Assembly (NCBI GenBank): GCA_009746045.1
Contig: RPFO01000761.1
Span: 1-24,684 of the forward strand
DNA from: Mesostigma viride
Lineage: Eukaryota; Streptophyta; Mesostigmatophyceae; Mesostigmatales; Mesostigmataceae
Reading direction: 5' to 3'
Length of the DNA: 24,684 bases
Part shown: positions 1-8,634 of the stretch, one piece after another
How the letters are laid out: the number at the start of each line of letters is the position of its first letter
How positions within the stretch are numbered: position 1 is the first letter of the stretch
Translations under genes and position numbers: made by a program
The notes under the pieces: generated by a model
What the model was told of the DNA's origin: nothing
The model's input: only the letters and a program-made list of their open reading frames with translations
The model's database searches: none

Positions 1-2
1 CC

Positions 3-200
3 GAGTCCATCGCGTCCATGCCCGGTTATTGCACGGGGCGAGGGTGGAACACCGAGGCCTTCTGGCACCCCTTCCACAACGATATAGTCTCGCTGCCCTG
101 GTCCGGCGAGTGGATCAACGCGTACGGAAGCTACTTGGACATCCCCAGGGAGGCGAGCGGCATCGACTACTTCGTCAGAGACATGCGACGGGAGTGGTGA
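3..200 (+). CDS. C-terminal end of an unidentified protein (partial)
   Basis: The frame is open from the left edge of the window to a TGA at 198-200, giving the last 65 residues of a protein that begins outside. The segment is rich in aromatic residues and glycine (PGYCTGRGW, EAFWHPFHND) and has a plausible globular composition. I do not recognise a family. It converges with the minus-strand gene that ends at 205, only four bases away. That tight tail-to-tail packing is typical of a compact viral genome. Confidence 0.6.
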   Translation, partial: ESIASMPGYCTGRGWNTEAFWHPFHNDIVSLPWSGEWINAYGSYLDIPREASGIDYFVRDMRREW

Positions 201-204
201 GTGC

Positions 205-687
205 TCAGTCCTCCCCCTCCTCTTCTTCCTCGCCGCCCTCGCCCTCCTCGTCCATGGCCGCCGCCTCTTCCTCCATCTCCTGCGCGTGCTGCTCCTTCTT
301 GGATTTGCGGCTCTGCCTCTTCTTCACCCTACGGAGCACCACGTCCTCCAGGTAGACGGGCTCGAACAGCACCTTGAGACACCCCTGCACCTTGTCACGG
401 TCCCCCTCGAAGAAGCGCAGGAGCCGGTCGTGGTAGTCCTCCACCTTGAGCGCCCTCTTCTTCTTGTGGTTCTTCACGACCAGTCGGTCGGCGGTGCCGG
501 AGATGTTGCATGCGTCCACCCCCGCGCCCACCATGCCCGTCAGTATGTCTTGCTGCAGGGCCTTCTTGCGCTTCCTCAGGGGCAGCATCTCCTTGGAGGC
601 GGCCTTGATGGCGTTGTCGATCTCGATGTACTCGCTGGTCATGCTCCTCATGTCCGCCCTCCACTGTTCCGCGTCGTGGCCGTTCAT
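205..687 (-). CDS. Conserved-looking coiled-coil protein with acidic tail, 160 aa
   Basis: The protein has a helical N-terminal part (residues about 10-55) with a basic patch LRKRKKAL, then a short ISGTADRLVVKNHKKK stretch, then a helix-rich middle. It ends in a basic block followed by an almost pure Glu/Gly tail. This pattern (helix, Lys/Arg run, strand with a Lys-rich loop, helix) resembles small conserved NCLDV proteins of unknown function, but I cannot assign a family with certainty. The ATG at 687 is preceded by an AT-rich element (CATATTG on the minus strand, about 20 bases upstream). The acidic tail suggests binding to a basic protein or competition for DNA; that is inference. Confidence 0.75.
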   Translation of the reverse strand: MNGHDAEQWRADMRSMTSEYIEIDNAIKAASKEMLPLRKRKKALQQDILTGMVGAGVDACNISGTADRLVVKNHKKKRALKVEDYHDRLLRFFEGDRDKVQGCLKVLFEPVYLEDVVLRRVKKRQSRKSKKEQHAQEMEEEAAAMDEEGEGGEEEEEGED

Positions 688-744
688 TTGCAGGGGACCG
701 TCGTTGCAATATGAGACACAAAATGTTCCTCCCGGGAACGCACT

Positions 745-1392
745 CTACAGCCCGCCCACGGACACGACACCGGGTGCGCCCCAGATGTTCTGCAACTGCG
801 GGGCTGCCGACTCTCCCCACACGCCGAACGCCGCGGTGTCCGCCACCTCAGGGAAGCCGAAGATGCTGTTCCCGGTAGGCTCCGAGGACACCCAGTAGAA
901 TCGCGGGTCCAGCAGCGTGGTGTTGTTGGTGACGAGCTGGCCGAAGGCCCCCGTGGTGGCCACCCCGATGGAGCCCCAGTTGTCGGTGCTCACCGGCGCC
1001 GGGATGTATGGCCGCAGCGTCTGGATGTCCGATACGGGGAAATCCTTGCTGTTGCTGGTGATGTAGCCCACGCCGACCTTGTAGTCGTCGAGGGTGGCGC
1101 CGACCACGTCCGCGGGGGCCGGCAGGCGCTCTGAGCCGAAGGCCAGCTGGTCCTCGAACGTGCTGCCGTGGTTGAGGAGGTACTCCCTCTGGCGGGTGTC
1201 CATGCCGAACTTGAGGTCGTACTGGCTTGCGGGGATGATGCTGGAGGCCGTGCCCAGGTTGCCGTTCAGGGCCGACTGCAGGCTCTGGAAGGCCTCGTCG
1301 CCGCAAATGCCGTCGAACACCTCCGGGCGGGACAGGACGCCCACGTACTCCTCGCTGCTGTCCACGATGGCATTGCAGTATCCGGAAGACAT
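745..1392 (-). CDS. Unidentified protein, possibly structural, 215 aa
   Basis: The protein is rich in Gly, Ser, Thr, Asn and Val, with few charged runs and no predicted membrane segment. Its C-terminal half alternates short strand-like stretches with Pro/Gly turns (for example LRPYIPAPVS, DPRFYWVSSE). That composition suits a beta-rich virion component, but I see no diagnostic motif and no recognised family. The start ATG at 1392 has a TATA-like element immediately upstream (AGTATATC on the minus strand, about 6-14 bases away), like several other genes here. It lies in the same orientation as the gene ending at 205, with a 57-base gap. Confidence 0.75.
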   Translation of the reverse strand: MSSGYCNAIVDSSEEYVGVLSRPEVFDGICGDEAFQSLQSALNGNLGTASSIIPASQYDLKFGMDTRQREYLLNHGSTFEDQLAFGSERLPAPADVVGATLDDYKVGVGYITSNSKDFPVSDIQTLRPYIPAPVSTDNWGSIGVATTGAFGQLVTNNTTLLDPRFYWVSSEPTGNSIFGFPEVADTAAFGVWGESAAPQLQNIWGAPGVVSVGGL

Positions 1393-1421
1393 GGTCGATG
1401 ATATACTAGATGCATCAGAGA

Positions 1422-1652
1422 TTATTTATGCGGGTCTGCGTCGATTTCCCGCTCCAACGCGTCCACCAGATGTAGCGTGCTGGCCCTGAGGGCATCCACG
1501 CCCTTCTCGCCCGCCAACCTCGCCGTGCTGTTCTGCACACTTCGAGGGGCGCGCGTGGGGTACTTGCCAGCCGGCCACCCCGCTATGATTTCTATGTCCT
1601 CGTCGTCTAACGACAAATCTATGGGATCGTTCATCGTCCCCTTGTGCGCCAT
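1422..1652 (-). CDS. Small hypothetical protein with SUMO-interaction-like motif, 76 aa
   Basis: The protein begins with a short polar stretch followed by DPIDLSLDDEDIEII, a hydrophobic core flanked by Asp/Glu. This matches the general form of a SUMO-interacting motif. The remainder is basic and then helical (LHLVDALEREIDADPHK). I chose the ATG at 1652 because it has a good context (CCATGG) and an AT-rich promoter-like tract (TAATGTTTAATTA) directly upstream. An in-frame ATG at 1676 would add eight residues but would lie inside that tract. No family is recognised. Confidence 0.6.
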   Translation of the reverse strand: MAHKGTMNDPIDLSLDDEDIEIIAGWPAGKYPTRAPRSVQNSTARLAGEKGVDALRASTLHLVDALEREIDADPHK

Positions 1653-1734
1653 GGATGTGGTTCGATAATTAAACATTACGATTTAATTTGCGTTGGGTAC
1701 TCATTGTAGGATTCGCAATTCGCGTGCATTAGAG

Positions 1735-1740
1735 TTTATT
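1735..1740 (-). terminator. AATAAA polyadenylation-like signal
   Basis: AATAAA on the minus strand lies 39 bases beyond the stop of the SSB-like gene ending at 1779. Three plus-strand genes in the window have the same hexamer 18-40 bases after the stop. Confidence 0.35.
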
Positions 1741-1778
1741 GAATCGGTAAGAGGAATAGTTTACAGGTCAAAAGTCAC

Positions 1779-2489
1779 TCAGTTTGAGGGCTCCTCGTCG
1801 GAGTTGTTGGACATCTCCTCGTCACTGCCCTTCTCGATGAAGGAGTACCCTAGCGGCATCCTGTTGCTGGGGAAAAACTGCACCAGCTTCAAGACGGGCG
1901 TGCACCCGAACTTCTTGCCCATGAACCACAGGCGCGATATCTCCACGATGGTCTGCACCTCCATTCCCTTCTCCAGCTCGAACCCGGTGACGGGCTTCTT
2001 GTCCTCGTCGAAGAACTGGCAATCGAACTTGTTGTTGCGGAAGGGGACCGAGCACTTGAAGGTTGGCGGGTACTGCTCCTTCTTGGAGGGCTTGATGGCG
2101 GAGGTGTAGAGCTCGTCCACGAACTCGCGGCTCAGTTTCTTGCCAAACCAGGCGGTGCTCTTCTCGACGGACGTGTCCTTGTTCAGGTCGTCGAAGTCCA
2201 CCCACTTCTTGTAAAAAATGCCCGTGTCGCTGGCGGGGTCGTAGTGCCCATCCATGCTCAGGTCCAGCGTGTACTTGGGCGGGGCGGTGGTGCCTGGTGT
2301 CTTGGCCTCGAAGTGGCTTATCCCGAACGGGGCGCGCATCCTCGGGGTCTGGATGCGGATGGGCACCTCCTTCCCATCCTTCATGTAGTTCACGTACACG
2401 GACAGCCCTCCCGAGGCCGTGCGCTTGGGGTCCCGGTATACGATCTTGGAGGGGTCGAAATCCTCGAACAGGACGATGGTGGACGTCAT
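1779..2489 (-). CDS. Conserved NCLDV protein, candidate ssDNA-binding protein, 236 aa
   Basis: The sequence has the landmarks of a family widespread in NCLDVs: an early RIQTPRMRAPFGIS block (about residues 45-60), a central WFGKKLSREFVDELYT block, YPPTFKCSVPF, and a late LWFMGKKFGCTPVLKLVQF block. I recall this as a DUF5871-like family; members of NCLDV SSB families have been compared with phage T7 gp2.5, which would place it at the replication fork. Supporting that role, the protein ends in a strongly acidic tail (SDEEMSNNSDEEPSN), a hallmark of many single-stranded-DNA-binding proteins. The family link is fairly firm from recognised motifs, the SSB function is inference. Length is normal and the frame is intact. 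Confidence 0.85.
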   Translation of the reverse strand: MTSTIVLFEDFDPSKIVYRDPKRTASGGLSVYVNYMKDGKEVPIRIQTPRMRAPFGISHFEAKTPGTTAPPKYTLDLSMDGHYDPASDTGIFYKKWVDFDDLNKDTSVEKSTAWFGKKLSREFVDELYTSAIKPSKKEQYPPTFKCSVPFRNNKFDCQFFDEDKKPVTGFELEKGMEVQTIVEISRLWFMGKKFGCTPVLKLVQFFPSNRMPLGYSFIEKGSDEEMSNNSDEEPSN

Positions 2490-2603
2490 GACTGGAATTC
2501 GCTAGGGAGTGCGGACGCTGCGGACGTGTGGCGCTCAACAGAGGCGGCGCTGGTGATCAGCGGGGGTGGTGAGAACCTGCCCGAACCGGGGGGGCTCGGG
2601 AAC

Positions 2604-3135
2604 TTATACCATGTCCGACCACCTCTCACGGAGCGGGGGGGACGCCGCGCTCGCCGTCGCTAACTGCCCGGCGGCGGTTGCGACACTCCTGCAGACGGTT
2701 ACGAAATCGGAGAGCGGCAGCTCCCCCTTCATCCTGTGGACCTGGAAGCAGACCAGCCGTACGTTGTCCGCGCGGTAACTGTCGTTTGAGTCGATCAGAT
2801 CCACCGTCGCCGAATCGGGGTACCTCCCCCCGTCGGGTTGTACTCGTGCGTCATGGGCCTCCCGGTCAGCGCGCACAGGCCCTTGTGATCTTCCCACATC
2901 TTCACAAGATCCTGGACGGTGAGCTGGACGGACGCGCCCTTCGGAGAATGGGCGAGCCTGTCCAGGTGGAAGCGGAAGTATCCCTCGACCGTGGACCGGT
3001 CTCTGACGCGGGCGGCACGGTGGCAGAGCTGGCAGGGGCCCAGGAGCCTCCAGTTGCGGCTGTTGTACCCCCGCGAGGCTTCTCGATGTTGCATTCGGAG
3101 CACATGAGCGTGAGGGGGCGCGGGGAGGACTCCAT
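2604..3135 (-). CDS. HNH-type nuclease-like gene, broken by two frame shifts
   Basis: Three overlapping frames carry successive parts of one protein. The N-terminal part (from ATG 3135) has MCSEC and the second has CQLC, together a likely zinc-binding pair. The second frame also has LVKMWEDHKGLCALTG, and the third has ATVDLIDSNDSY, DNVRLVCFQVHRMKG and LSDFVTVCR. This order (CALTG, then VDxIDSxxxY, NVxLVC, MKxxLP) is that of a virus- and phage-borne HNH endonuclease-like family. The breaks fall at C5 3068-3072 and C6 2826-2831. Each needs one extra base, and 532 + 2 is divisible by three, giving about 177 residues. It could be a decayed mobile nuclease or an assembly artefact. An alternative GTG start lies at 3147. 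Confidence 0.65.
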
Positions 3136-3174
3136 CCACCTTTGCACATGGGCAGCGGAAATAAAGCGCGCGAT

Positions 3175-4985
3175 TTAACCACACAGCGTGTAGTAGTCCC
3201 CGTCGCCCGCCTCCAGGCGCACGGAGCACACGCCGCGCCGACACACGGGCCTGGAGACGGAGAGCATATCCTGATGGAGGGCGTGGTCGCCGGAGGGGGC
3301 CTTGGAGGTGTACACCCGCGACCTGTTTTTCTTCAGGAAGGCCTCCAGCTTCTGCATCCGCGCGTTGTGGCAGGCGTCCATGGCGTCCACGCAGCACGAG
3401 TACGCCCGGTCGCACGCCGACGGCGCCTCTCCCGCCTTGAACTGCTTCCCCCGGTGCCACCAATTCGCCAGGCTTCCAAGGCCTTGTAGACCAGCCATGA
3501 CGGTGGCAGGGACGCCGGCACCCGTTCCGAGGGCCACGATAGGGGCCGCGACCTGCGCAACGGCACCGGCAGCGTTTCCCACCGCGTTGGTGATCGTGCC
3601 TGCCGCCCTGCCCAGGAACGATTCCGAGCCCCTGTTCACGGCGTCGTTTGCCTGGATCTTCGTCCTGTCCCAAAGGCCCAACTCATTTCCTCCGACAGAC
3701 GCGAATCGGCCCGCGTTTTCCTGGATGAACTTCATCCTGTCCTCCCCGTCCTTGTTCAAGACCCCCCGGCAAGCGCCAACCCCTGTGCCCATTGAGGCAA
3801 GTGCTGCAGAGCCCCCACGGACCCCAGCCCCTCCCCCATGGCCCCCACCGCCCCGAAGATATTGGATGCCCAGTCCTTCCACGGGATGGAGGAGGGCGAG
3901 GCGCCCGCCTTCTCCATGACGGCCGCCCTCTGCTCCGGTTTGAGCATGTTCGATATCATGGTGCAGAGGGCCACCTTGGGCATGGCCGCGAAGGCCTCGG
4001 GCGACTCCGCTCTGGTCATGAAGGCCGCGATGGACGCGAGACGCGTCTTGGAGTCCACGCCGCCGTACATGGTCGAGGCGCACAAGGCCTTGGTGATGCT
4101 CTCTATGGCCTCGTCCGCGACCATGGCGCACAGGTCCGCCTTGGTGGCCGTCTCGATGGCCTGCGCCGGGATGTCGGGATACAGTCGTTTGGCGAGCGCC
4201 ACCACGCGGTCCCGGGGCAGGCTCTTGGCCACCCCCGAGGCGCAGTCCACGCGCGCTTCGATCAGGGAGGGCGTGGCGACCTTCTCCCCCGCGTGCATGG
4301 ATCGCAGGATTTCGCCGACGGGCGTCGTGGCGGGCTGGGCCGCCCGGGCGGCGGCGTCCACGTTGGTCCACTCGCGCATGTACACCTGCGGGGGGATGCC
4401 CGCGTCCGGCGAGGACTTGCTGGAGGCCGTGTACAAGGCCGGGGTGTTGAACAGCGCCTCGATCTGCCGCTGTTGTTGCTGGGCCAGCGATTGGGCGGTA
4501 CTGGGCGCGGGCCACTGCGGCGGGGAGAAGGCCGAAGCGGGCCATTGTGGGAGGGGGGGCGGGGCCGCGGCGGGGGGAGTCCAAAGAGGGGGGTAAGACG
4601 CGGTGGGAGGCAGCTGGGGGGGGAGGAAGCTGGCGGTGGGCGGCGGCACCCAGCCCCAGTCGGGCGCCGCGGTTCGCGGCTTCTTCGGCTTTCTGGGCGC
4701 GGGCGACGTGGCGTACGGGCTCTGCGCCCACGTGGCGGGGGAGGGGGTCTCCCACAAGGGCACCTTGGGCTTGTTTTTGGCCCCGGGCGGGCGTCCGGGC
4801 CCTCGCTTTCGTGTGGGCGGGGTGACGTACGCCGCCTGAGCTAGCGGAGCGGCGGCGGGGGCGGGCTGCTGCAGACTCTTCAGCATCATGTCGATGGCCA
4901 GGGACTCTAGGTTCTGCTGGTTCATGTTTGGCGTGGCCCGCAGTAGGTAGTCCAGTTCGCTCTGGGGCACGTTTAACCCTGTCAT
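3175..4985 (-). CDS. AT-hook, Pro-rich protein with hydrophobic C-terminal segment, one frame shift
   Basis: From ATG 4985 the first frame runs about 405 residues. It has an AT-hook-like KRGPGRPPGAKNK (residues 60-72), a long Pro/Ala-rich stretch (about 80-170), a Gln run (QQQQRQ), then an alpha-helical region. A second frame continues to the stop at 3175 with a Gly/Ala/Val-rich hydrophobic segment (GAVAQVAAPIVALGTGAGV) and a Cys-rich, basic end. The switch falls at C6 3762-3767. Adding one base makes the length 1812, or 603 residues, and both parts have clean codon use. It could be a DNA-associated minor virion protein with a membrane-active tail; no family is recognised. A TATA-like element lies a few bases upstream of the start. 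Confidence 0.7.
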
Positions 4986-5022
4986 TGGTATTATACAGAT
5001 ACACAGTTTTTTTTACGAGATC
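4986..5022. promoter_or_regulatory. Shared promoter between divergent genes
   Basis: Only 37 bases separate the starts at 4985 (minus) and 5023 (plus). The gap holds TATTATA at 4989-4995, which reads TATAATA on the minus strand, and a T8 tract at 5007-5014. It is the only AT-rich patch in the neighbourhood. Confidence 0.5.
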
Positions 5023-5352
5023 ATGGACCTGCTCGTCATCCCGTGCGACGACCTAGATGTGACGCACGGGTCGTGCGACCCGTGCGCCGTGAGAACGGTG
5101 AAGCGAGCGCTGCTGAAAACCGAGCGCCCGGTCCATCGACGTCACTGCGACTCGTGTGGCCTCACGGCGGAGTACAACGGCGAGGCGGAGATCACGGGAT
5201 CGCCCATCAACGTGCTGGCCAGCTTCGCCTTCCAGATACCCATCTACGGGGACGCGGTGGTGTCGCACGCTACGGACCGAGCGTGGACGCACCACCTGTG
5301 CATCCCTACGCCTTCTTCGGTTTCTTGGGGTTCTTCCCGTTCTCCGTGGTGA
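5023..5352 (+). CDS. Small Cys/His-containing hypothetical protein, 109 aa
   Basis: The ORF starts with ATG just after the T8 tract of a divergent promoter. It contains CDPC (about residue 20), HCDSC (about residue 40) and HHLC near the end, a spacing that could bind zinc. Its last 47 bases overlap the 3' end of the VLTF2 gene on the opposite strand, so the C-terminal Ser/Trp-rich end may be incidental. No family is recognised. It is supported by its start position and Cys/His pairs rather than by homology. Confidence 0.5.
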   Translation: MDLLVIPCDDLDVTHGSCDPCAVRTVKRALLKTERPVHRRHCDSCGLTAEYNGEAEITGSPINVLASFAFQIPIYGDAVVSHATDRAWTHHLCIPTPSSVSWGSSRSPW

Positions 5353-6042
5353 CCACCTTGACGAACTTGTCCAGCGAGCACTTGGAGTCCACCATGGGTC
5401 GCGCCCTCTTCAACGCGAGCGTGCCGGCCGGCTGCTGCGCCTTCTTAACCGGCGCGGGGTTGTCCGGGTCCCGCCTGTAGGTCGCCACCGCGTCTGCCTT
5501 CATGGCCCGGGAGACGTCGTTGATCTTCTGCACAAAGTCCGCCTCGGGCAGGAAGTTCATGGCGAAGGGCGGCTCCTTCAGCATGTGCACCTCACTGCGA
5601 CTGCTGGCCCGGAACGCCTCGATGGTCATGGGGCCTCCGAACATCTCGAGGCAGGTCCTCGGGGGGCGGCCGGCACGCCGGGGAAGGGCCTGCCGTGCCT
5701 CCCCGCCCTCCACAGCCGCTGCGTCATGAGGAACAGGAGACTCCCGCGGACGCAGGAGGCCGAGCCGCTGTCCTTGAGGTTGTAGGCCTTGACGCAGCTG
5801 AACGAGCAGAAGCAGCCCTTGACGACAAACCCGCGACCCTCCTTGTAGCGGATGGGCAGCGGACAGGGCACGGTGTCGAAGGGGTGGCAGCACCACCAGC
5901 AGCACAGGTCCGTCCTCTCAGGCCACACCTTCGCGTCCATCATGTCCAGCAGCGGGCGGACGTTGTATACGCGGTAGGGGGCGGCGGGCTCCATCTCGGG
6001 GCCCACCCCCTCGAACGAGAAGTTGTCCGCGTCGTCCTCCAT
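5306..6042 (-). CDS. VLTF2: Late transcription factor VLTF2 (poxvirus A1L-like), one frame shift
   Basis: The protein has the family's zinc-binding signature: CCWWCCHPF (residues 47-55), LPIRYK, then CFCSFSCVKAYN (77-88). After a frame change it has PPRTCLEMFGGPMTIEAFR. The family is an NCLDV core gene whose poxvirus member (A1L) activates late transcription with other VLTFs and the viral RNA polymerase. The two frames meet at G6 5661-5666. One extra base gives 738 bases, or 245 residues. The C-terminal half is basic and ends KKPKKA. It is packed three bases behind the gene ending at 6046, suggesting co-expression. Family assignment is confident; whether the break is real or a homopolymer miscall is open. 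Confidence 0.85.
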
Positions 6043-6045
6043 CGT

Positions 6046-6783
6046 CTACCCTACCTTGACGCCACCTGTTACGAGACACCCCCCGGCCTTCGGGTGGAAT
6101 AAGAGGCACTCCCCGCTGCCGTAAATCACGCGCATAAACTCGTCCTGCACGTCCGCCTGGTCGCTGCCGGGCTTGGAGGCGCCCGCGACGATGGCGTCGA
6201 TGCCTATGTGCCTGATGATGCACCAGATGTACTGGGGCAGGCCGGCGGACGCGTAGAAGTCTCTGTCGGGCCCGAGGAACGCGGACAGCGCGTCCGTGAT
6301 GTCCTTGTCGTCCGGATGGGGCGAGCACCTCCCGAGAGTGGCAGACAACACGGCCGTCCTGTGCCTCTTCCCGGCTTTATCCTCTCCGCGCGGGTGGGCT
6401 TCTCCCCAGGGGGGGAACACGATCTCTTTGTCGGGGTGATCCAGGTCGTACGTCACCACGTACTCGCGACCGCCGTACCCGTACACGACGGACATGGACA
6501 GCCTGCGGTGGGCCGCGAAGGCGCACGCCCCCAGCTTATCCAGCAGGGCCGAGGGGGGCAGCCTCAGGGGCCCCGCGGCACACAGCTCCCGGAACTTGGT
6601 GGTGTAAATCCCCCACTCGTCCTCGTGGCTAAGAAAGACCCTCTTGATCAGCAGCGGGCCCCCCTCTTCGTTCCCCGGCCCTCCCCGCAGCCTCTTCCGC
6701 ACGCACCTGGCCAGCGCCAGGATGCGAAGGAGCGCCATCCACAGCCACAACTTCACCCAGGCCGCCACCTCGCGAGGGTCCAT
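6046..6783 (-). CDS. Conserved NCLDV-type protein with N-terminal membrane anchor, 245 aa
   Basis: A hydrophobic stretch near the start (WVKLWLWMALLRILALA, residues about 9-25) is followed by Arg/Lys, consistent with a single N-terminal anchor. The soluble part has FLSHEDEWGIYTTKF, then YVVTYDLDHPDKEIVFPPW, and near the end DITDALSAFLGPDRDFY. The last resembles a GPxxDFY motif I associate with conserved NCLDV proteins of unknown function. I chose ATG 6783 because it begins two bases after the stop of the gene at 6786; longer upstream frames have no support. A membrane or virion location is inference from the anchor. Confidence 0.8.
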   Translation of the reverse strand: MDPREVAAWVKLWLWMALLRILALARCVRKRLRGGPGNEEGGPLLIKRVFLSHEDEWGIYTTKFRELCAAGPLRLPPSALLDKLGACAFAAHRRLSMSVVYGYGGREYVVTYDLDHPDKEIVFPPWGEAHPRGEDKAGKRHRTAVLSATLGRCSPHPDDKDITDALSAFLGPDRDFYASAGLPQYIWCIIRHIGIDAIVAGASKPGSDQADVQDEFMRVIYGSGECLLFHPKAGGCLVTGGVKVG

Positions 6784-6785
6784 GT

Positions 6786-7001
6786 TTAGTCTTCCTTGAG
6801 AGCATATTTTAGCTCCTGAGAACGCACCTTGCGCTTGTCCGTGCTGTAGTGCTCGCGCAGGTACTTGTTCAGATATTCTGGCTCCTCGTCGCCCCCCGCG
6901 GCCGTGGCGGGCGGCTTGGCAGGTTCCGCGTCCGAGCCGGGCGGCTCCTTCTTGGCGGGCTGCTTCTTGGCGGTGAAGTCGTCGTACCACGCGTCTTCCA
7001 T
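6786..7001 (-). CDS. Small charged hypothetical protein, 71 aa
   Basis: A short Lys/Pro/Glu-rich protein (AKKQPAKKEPPGSD) ending in a charged helix (TDKRKVRSQELKYALKED). It begins in a CCATGG at 6998-7003 that also supplies the ATG of a plus-strand frame. It ends two bases before the start of the membrane-anchored gene, so it looks like the first gene of a 7001-to-5306 minus-strand cluster. Low complexity prevents a family call. Confidence 0.6.
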   Translation of the reverse strand: MEDAWYDDFTAKKQPAKKEPPGSDAEPAKPPATAAGGDEEPEYLNKYLREHYSTDKRKVRSQELKYALKED

Positions 7002-7371
7002 GGTCAGTCAGTCGTACCAAGGGCGGCCACATTATTCCCCGACGAAACGCATGACGGGAAGGGACCCGCAATTCAGCGGCGAGATCCGCGTGACAGACGA
7101 TGGCAGAATGTCAGTCTTTGACGCGATGGCCGTGATTGGTATGTCACAGCCCAAAGTGTACTGGTTACGCCTTGGAAAAGACCATCCAGAGGTGGTTACA
7201 GCCTGTAACCACTTCAAATCCCCCGGTGCTGGCCAGCGAAACACGCCCGTGACCGACCGCGAGGGGATGACCAAGATCATAATGCTGCTCCAAGATTGCT
7301 GCCAAGTTCCGGGACAAGGAGATTACTCCTTCAACTGTTATAATGATGACAAACACGAGCACGCTCCCTAA
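7000..7371 (+). pseudogene. Decayed BRO-like fragment, paralogue of the gene at 17147
   Basis: The frame contains FSGEIRVTDDGRMSVFDA and TPVTDREGMTKIIMLL, which closely match FSGKIRVTDDGRISILDA and TPVTDRQGMAKIIMLL in the intact gene at 17147-18061. Similarity is high at base level too, so the duplication is fairly recent or maintained. After IIMLL the copies diverge because about five bases are missing near 7290. In the shifted frame the text returns to KIAAKFRDK, also present in the intact copy, then ends at 7382-7384. Most of the paralogue's C-terminal 200 residues are absent. It is best read as a truncated, frameshifted gene remnant, though a short expressed version is possible. Confidence 0.7.
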
Positions 7372-7399
7372 AATCTCAATCTAAAGTACAGTAACGACG

Positions 7400-8578
7400 A
7401 TGGCGCTCGTAATCCATCCCTATCGGACGGAGGGGCAGTGCATGGAAGAGTGCATGCTCAAGTGCCGGCCCAAGAACAAAAAGGTGTACTTCACGTATCC
7501 CGAGGACGAGGAGGAAGTGCCCGTCTACTCCGCTCCTCCCGAGGAGCCCGCGCGGAGGGAGAGGAAGAAGAAGAAGAAGAAGAAGAAGATCGCGCCGCCC
7601 CCACCGCCACCGCCACCTCCGCCACCGCCGCCTCCCCCGGCCCCGACCAAGAAGAAACGCTCCAAGGACCGTGTCACCCCCACCGCGCACCTGCACGTCC
7701 CGCAGACGTCCCCCCCTTCCGACGGGGTGTATCCCCCGCACCCCCGCAAGGGCGTGGACAAACCGTTTTACTTCCTGACGCAGCGGGGGGAGGAGATCGC
7801 GTACAAACGCCCCTCGAGAGGCGACGGCAACTGCTTTTACTACTCGTTGCTGCTCGGTAAGGCGCTACAGTTCGGAATTCCCATCACGGCCGACGAGCTA
7901 GCGGCAGCCACGCGGCAATTGCGAAAGGAGTTGCGCGCCAACCTGCGCCGGTACCTGTCCTTGGGGCTTCACGGTATCCCGACAGACTTCACAGCCTCCG
8001 AAATCAAGCAGATCGATAACGACCTGCGCGGTAAGAACTACGCGACCGATGACATCATGAGGCTGGCCGCGCACCACACGGGGACCGACATATACAACCT
8101 GTCCGTGATGACGGTAGAAAAGCCGTTCCGCCACAAAATGATCGTGGAGAGCGAAATCCTGGCGTCCGGGGACGAGCCGGGAGGGAGGAGGACCCGCGCC
8201 CCTCCGGTGTACATCCTGCACAACGGCACCGATCACTGGGACGCGCTCATCCCGTCCGCTCTTGGAGGGACGCACACGGTCCGCGACGTTCGACTGTCTC
8301 GTCAGCGCGCCACGGGCGCCGCGCGCGCCACGAGCGGCATCGAACGCCTCGACGCGGAGATAGAGAGGAGCCGGAGGAGGATACGGCACATCCGGGCGCT
8401 CCGTGACGCCGCGATCCGCCAGCGGAACGCCCTGCCCCACGGGGACCCCCGTCGGGCGGCCATCAACGACATGCTGGCCCGAGCGGCCGCCACCCTGCGC
8501 GAATCCATGCTTCGGTTGCAGACCCTGTACCAGCGAAGGGACGCCCTGTCTCGCGAGGCCCGCCGCAGGCCCCTTTAG
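7400..8578 (+). CDS. OTU-like cysteine protease (putative deubiquitinase), 392 aa
   Basis: The OTU core has the catalytic block RGDGNCFYYSLL with Asp142 and Cys145, and the matching histidine in TDHWDALIP (His279). The spacing of about 134 residues suits the family. OTU proteases cleave ubiquitin or ubiquitin-like chains. Before the core lies a Lys8 run (about residues 55-62), a likely nuclear localisation signal, followed by Pro15 and a second basic patch KKKRSKD. After the core is an Arg-rich coiled coil to the C-terminus. The ATG at 7400 follows a short AT-rich gap. The target is unknown. The frame is intact despite the simple-sequence tracts and a G6 run in the core. Confidence 0.88.
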   Translation: MALVIHPYRTEGQCMEECMLKCRPKNKKVYFTYPEDEEEVPVYSAPPEEPARRERKKKKKKKKIAPPPPPPPPPPPPPPPAPTKKKRSKDRVTPTAHLHVPQTSPPSDGVYPPHPRKGVDKPFYFLTQRGEEIAYKRPSRGDGNCFYYSLLLGKALQFGIPITADELAAATRQLRKELRANLRRYLSLGLHGIPTDFTASEIKQIDNDLRGKNYATDDIMRLAAHHTGTDIYNLSVMTVEKPFRHKMIVESEILASGDEPGGRRTRAPPVYILHNGTDHWDALIPSALGGTHTVRDVRLSRQRATGAARATSGIERLDAEIERSRRRIRHIRALRDAAIRQRNALPHGDPRRAAINDMLARAAATLRESMLRLQTLYQRRDALSREARRRPL

Positions 8579-8634
8579 AGGCACTCCATCCCCCCTTTTG
8601 TCTGGCCTATACTACAAAGCAACACAGCGACCCC

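Noticed and set aside
3792-4844. 350-codon plus-strand ORF opposite the AT-hook gene
   Set aside because: Gly/Arg/His-rich low-complexity translation typical of antisense to a high-GC gene; the minus strand has structured features.
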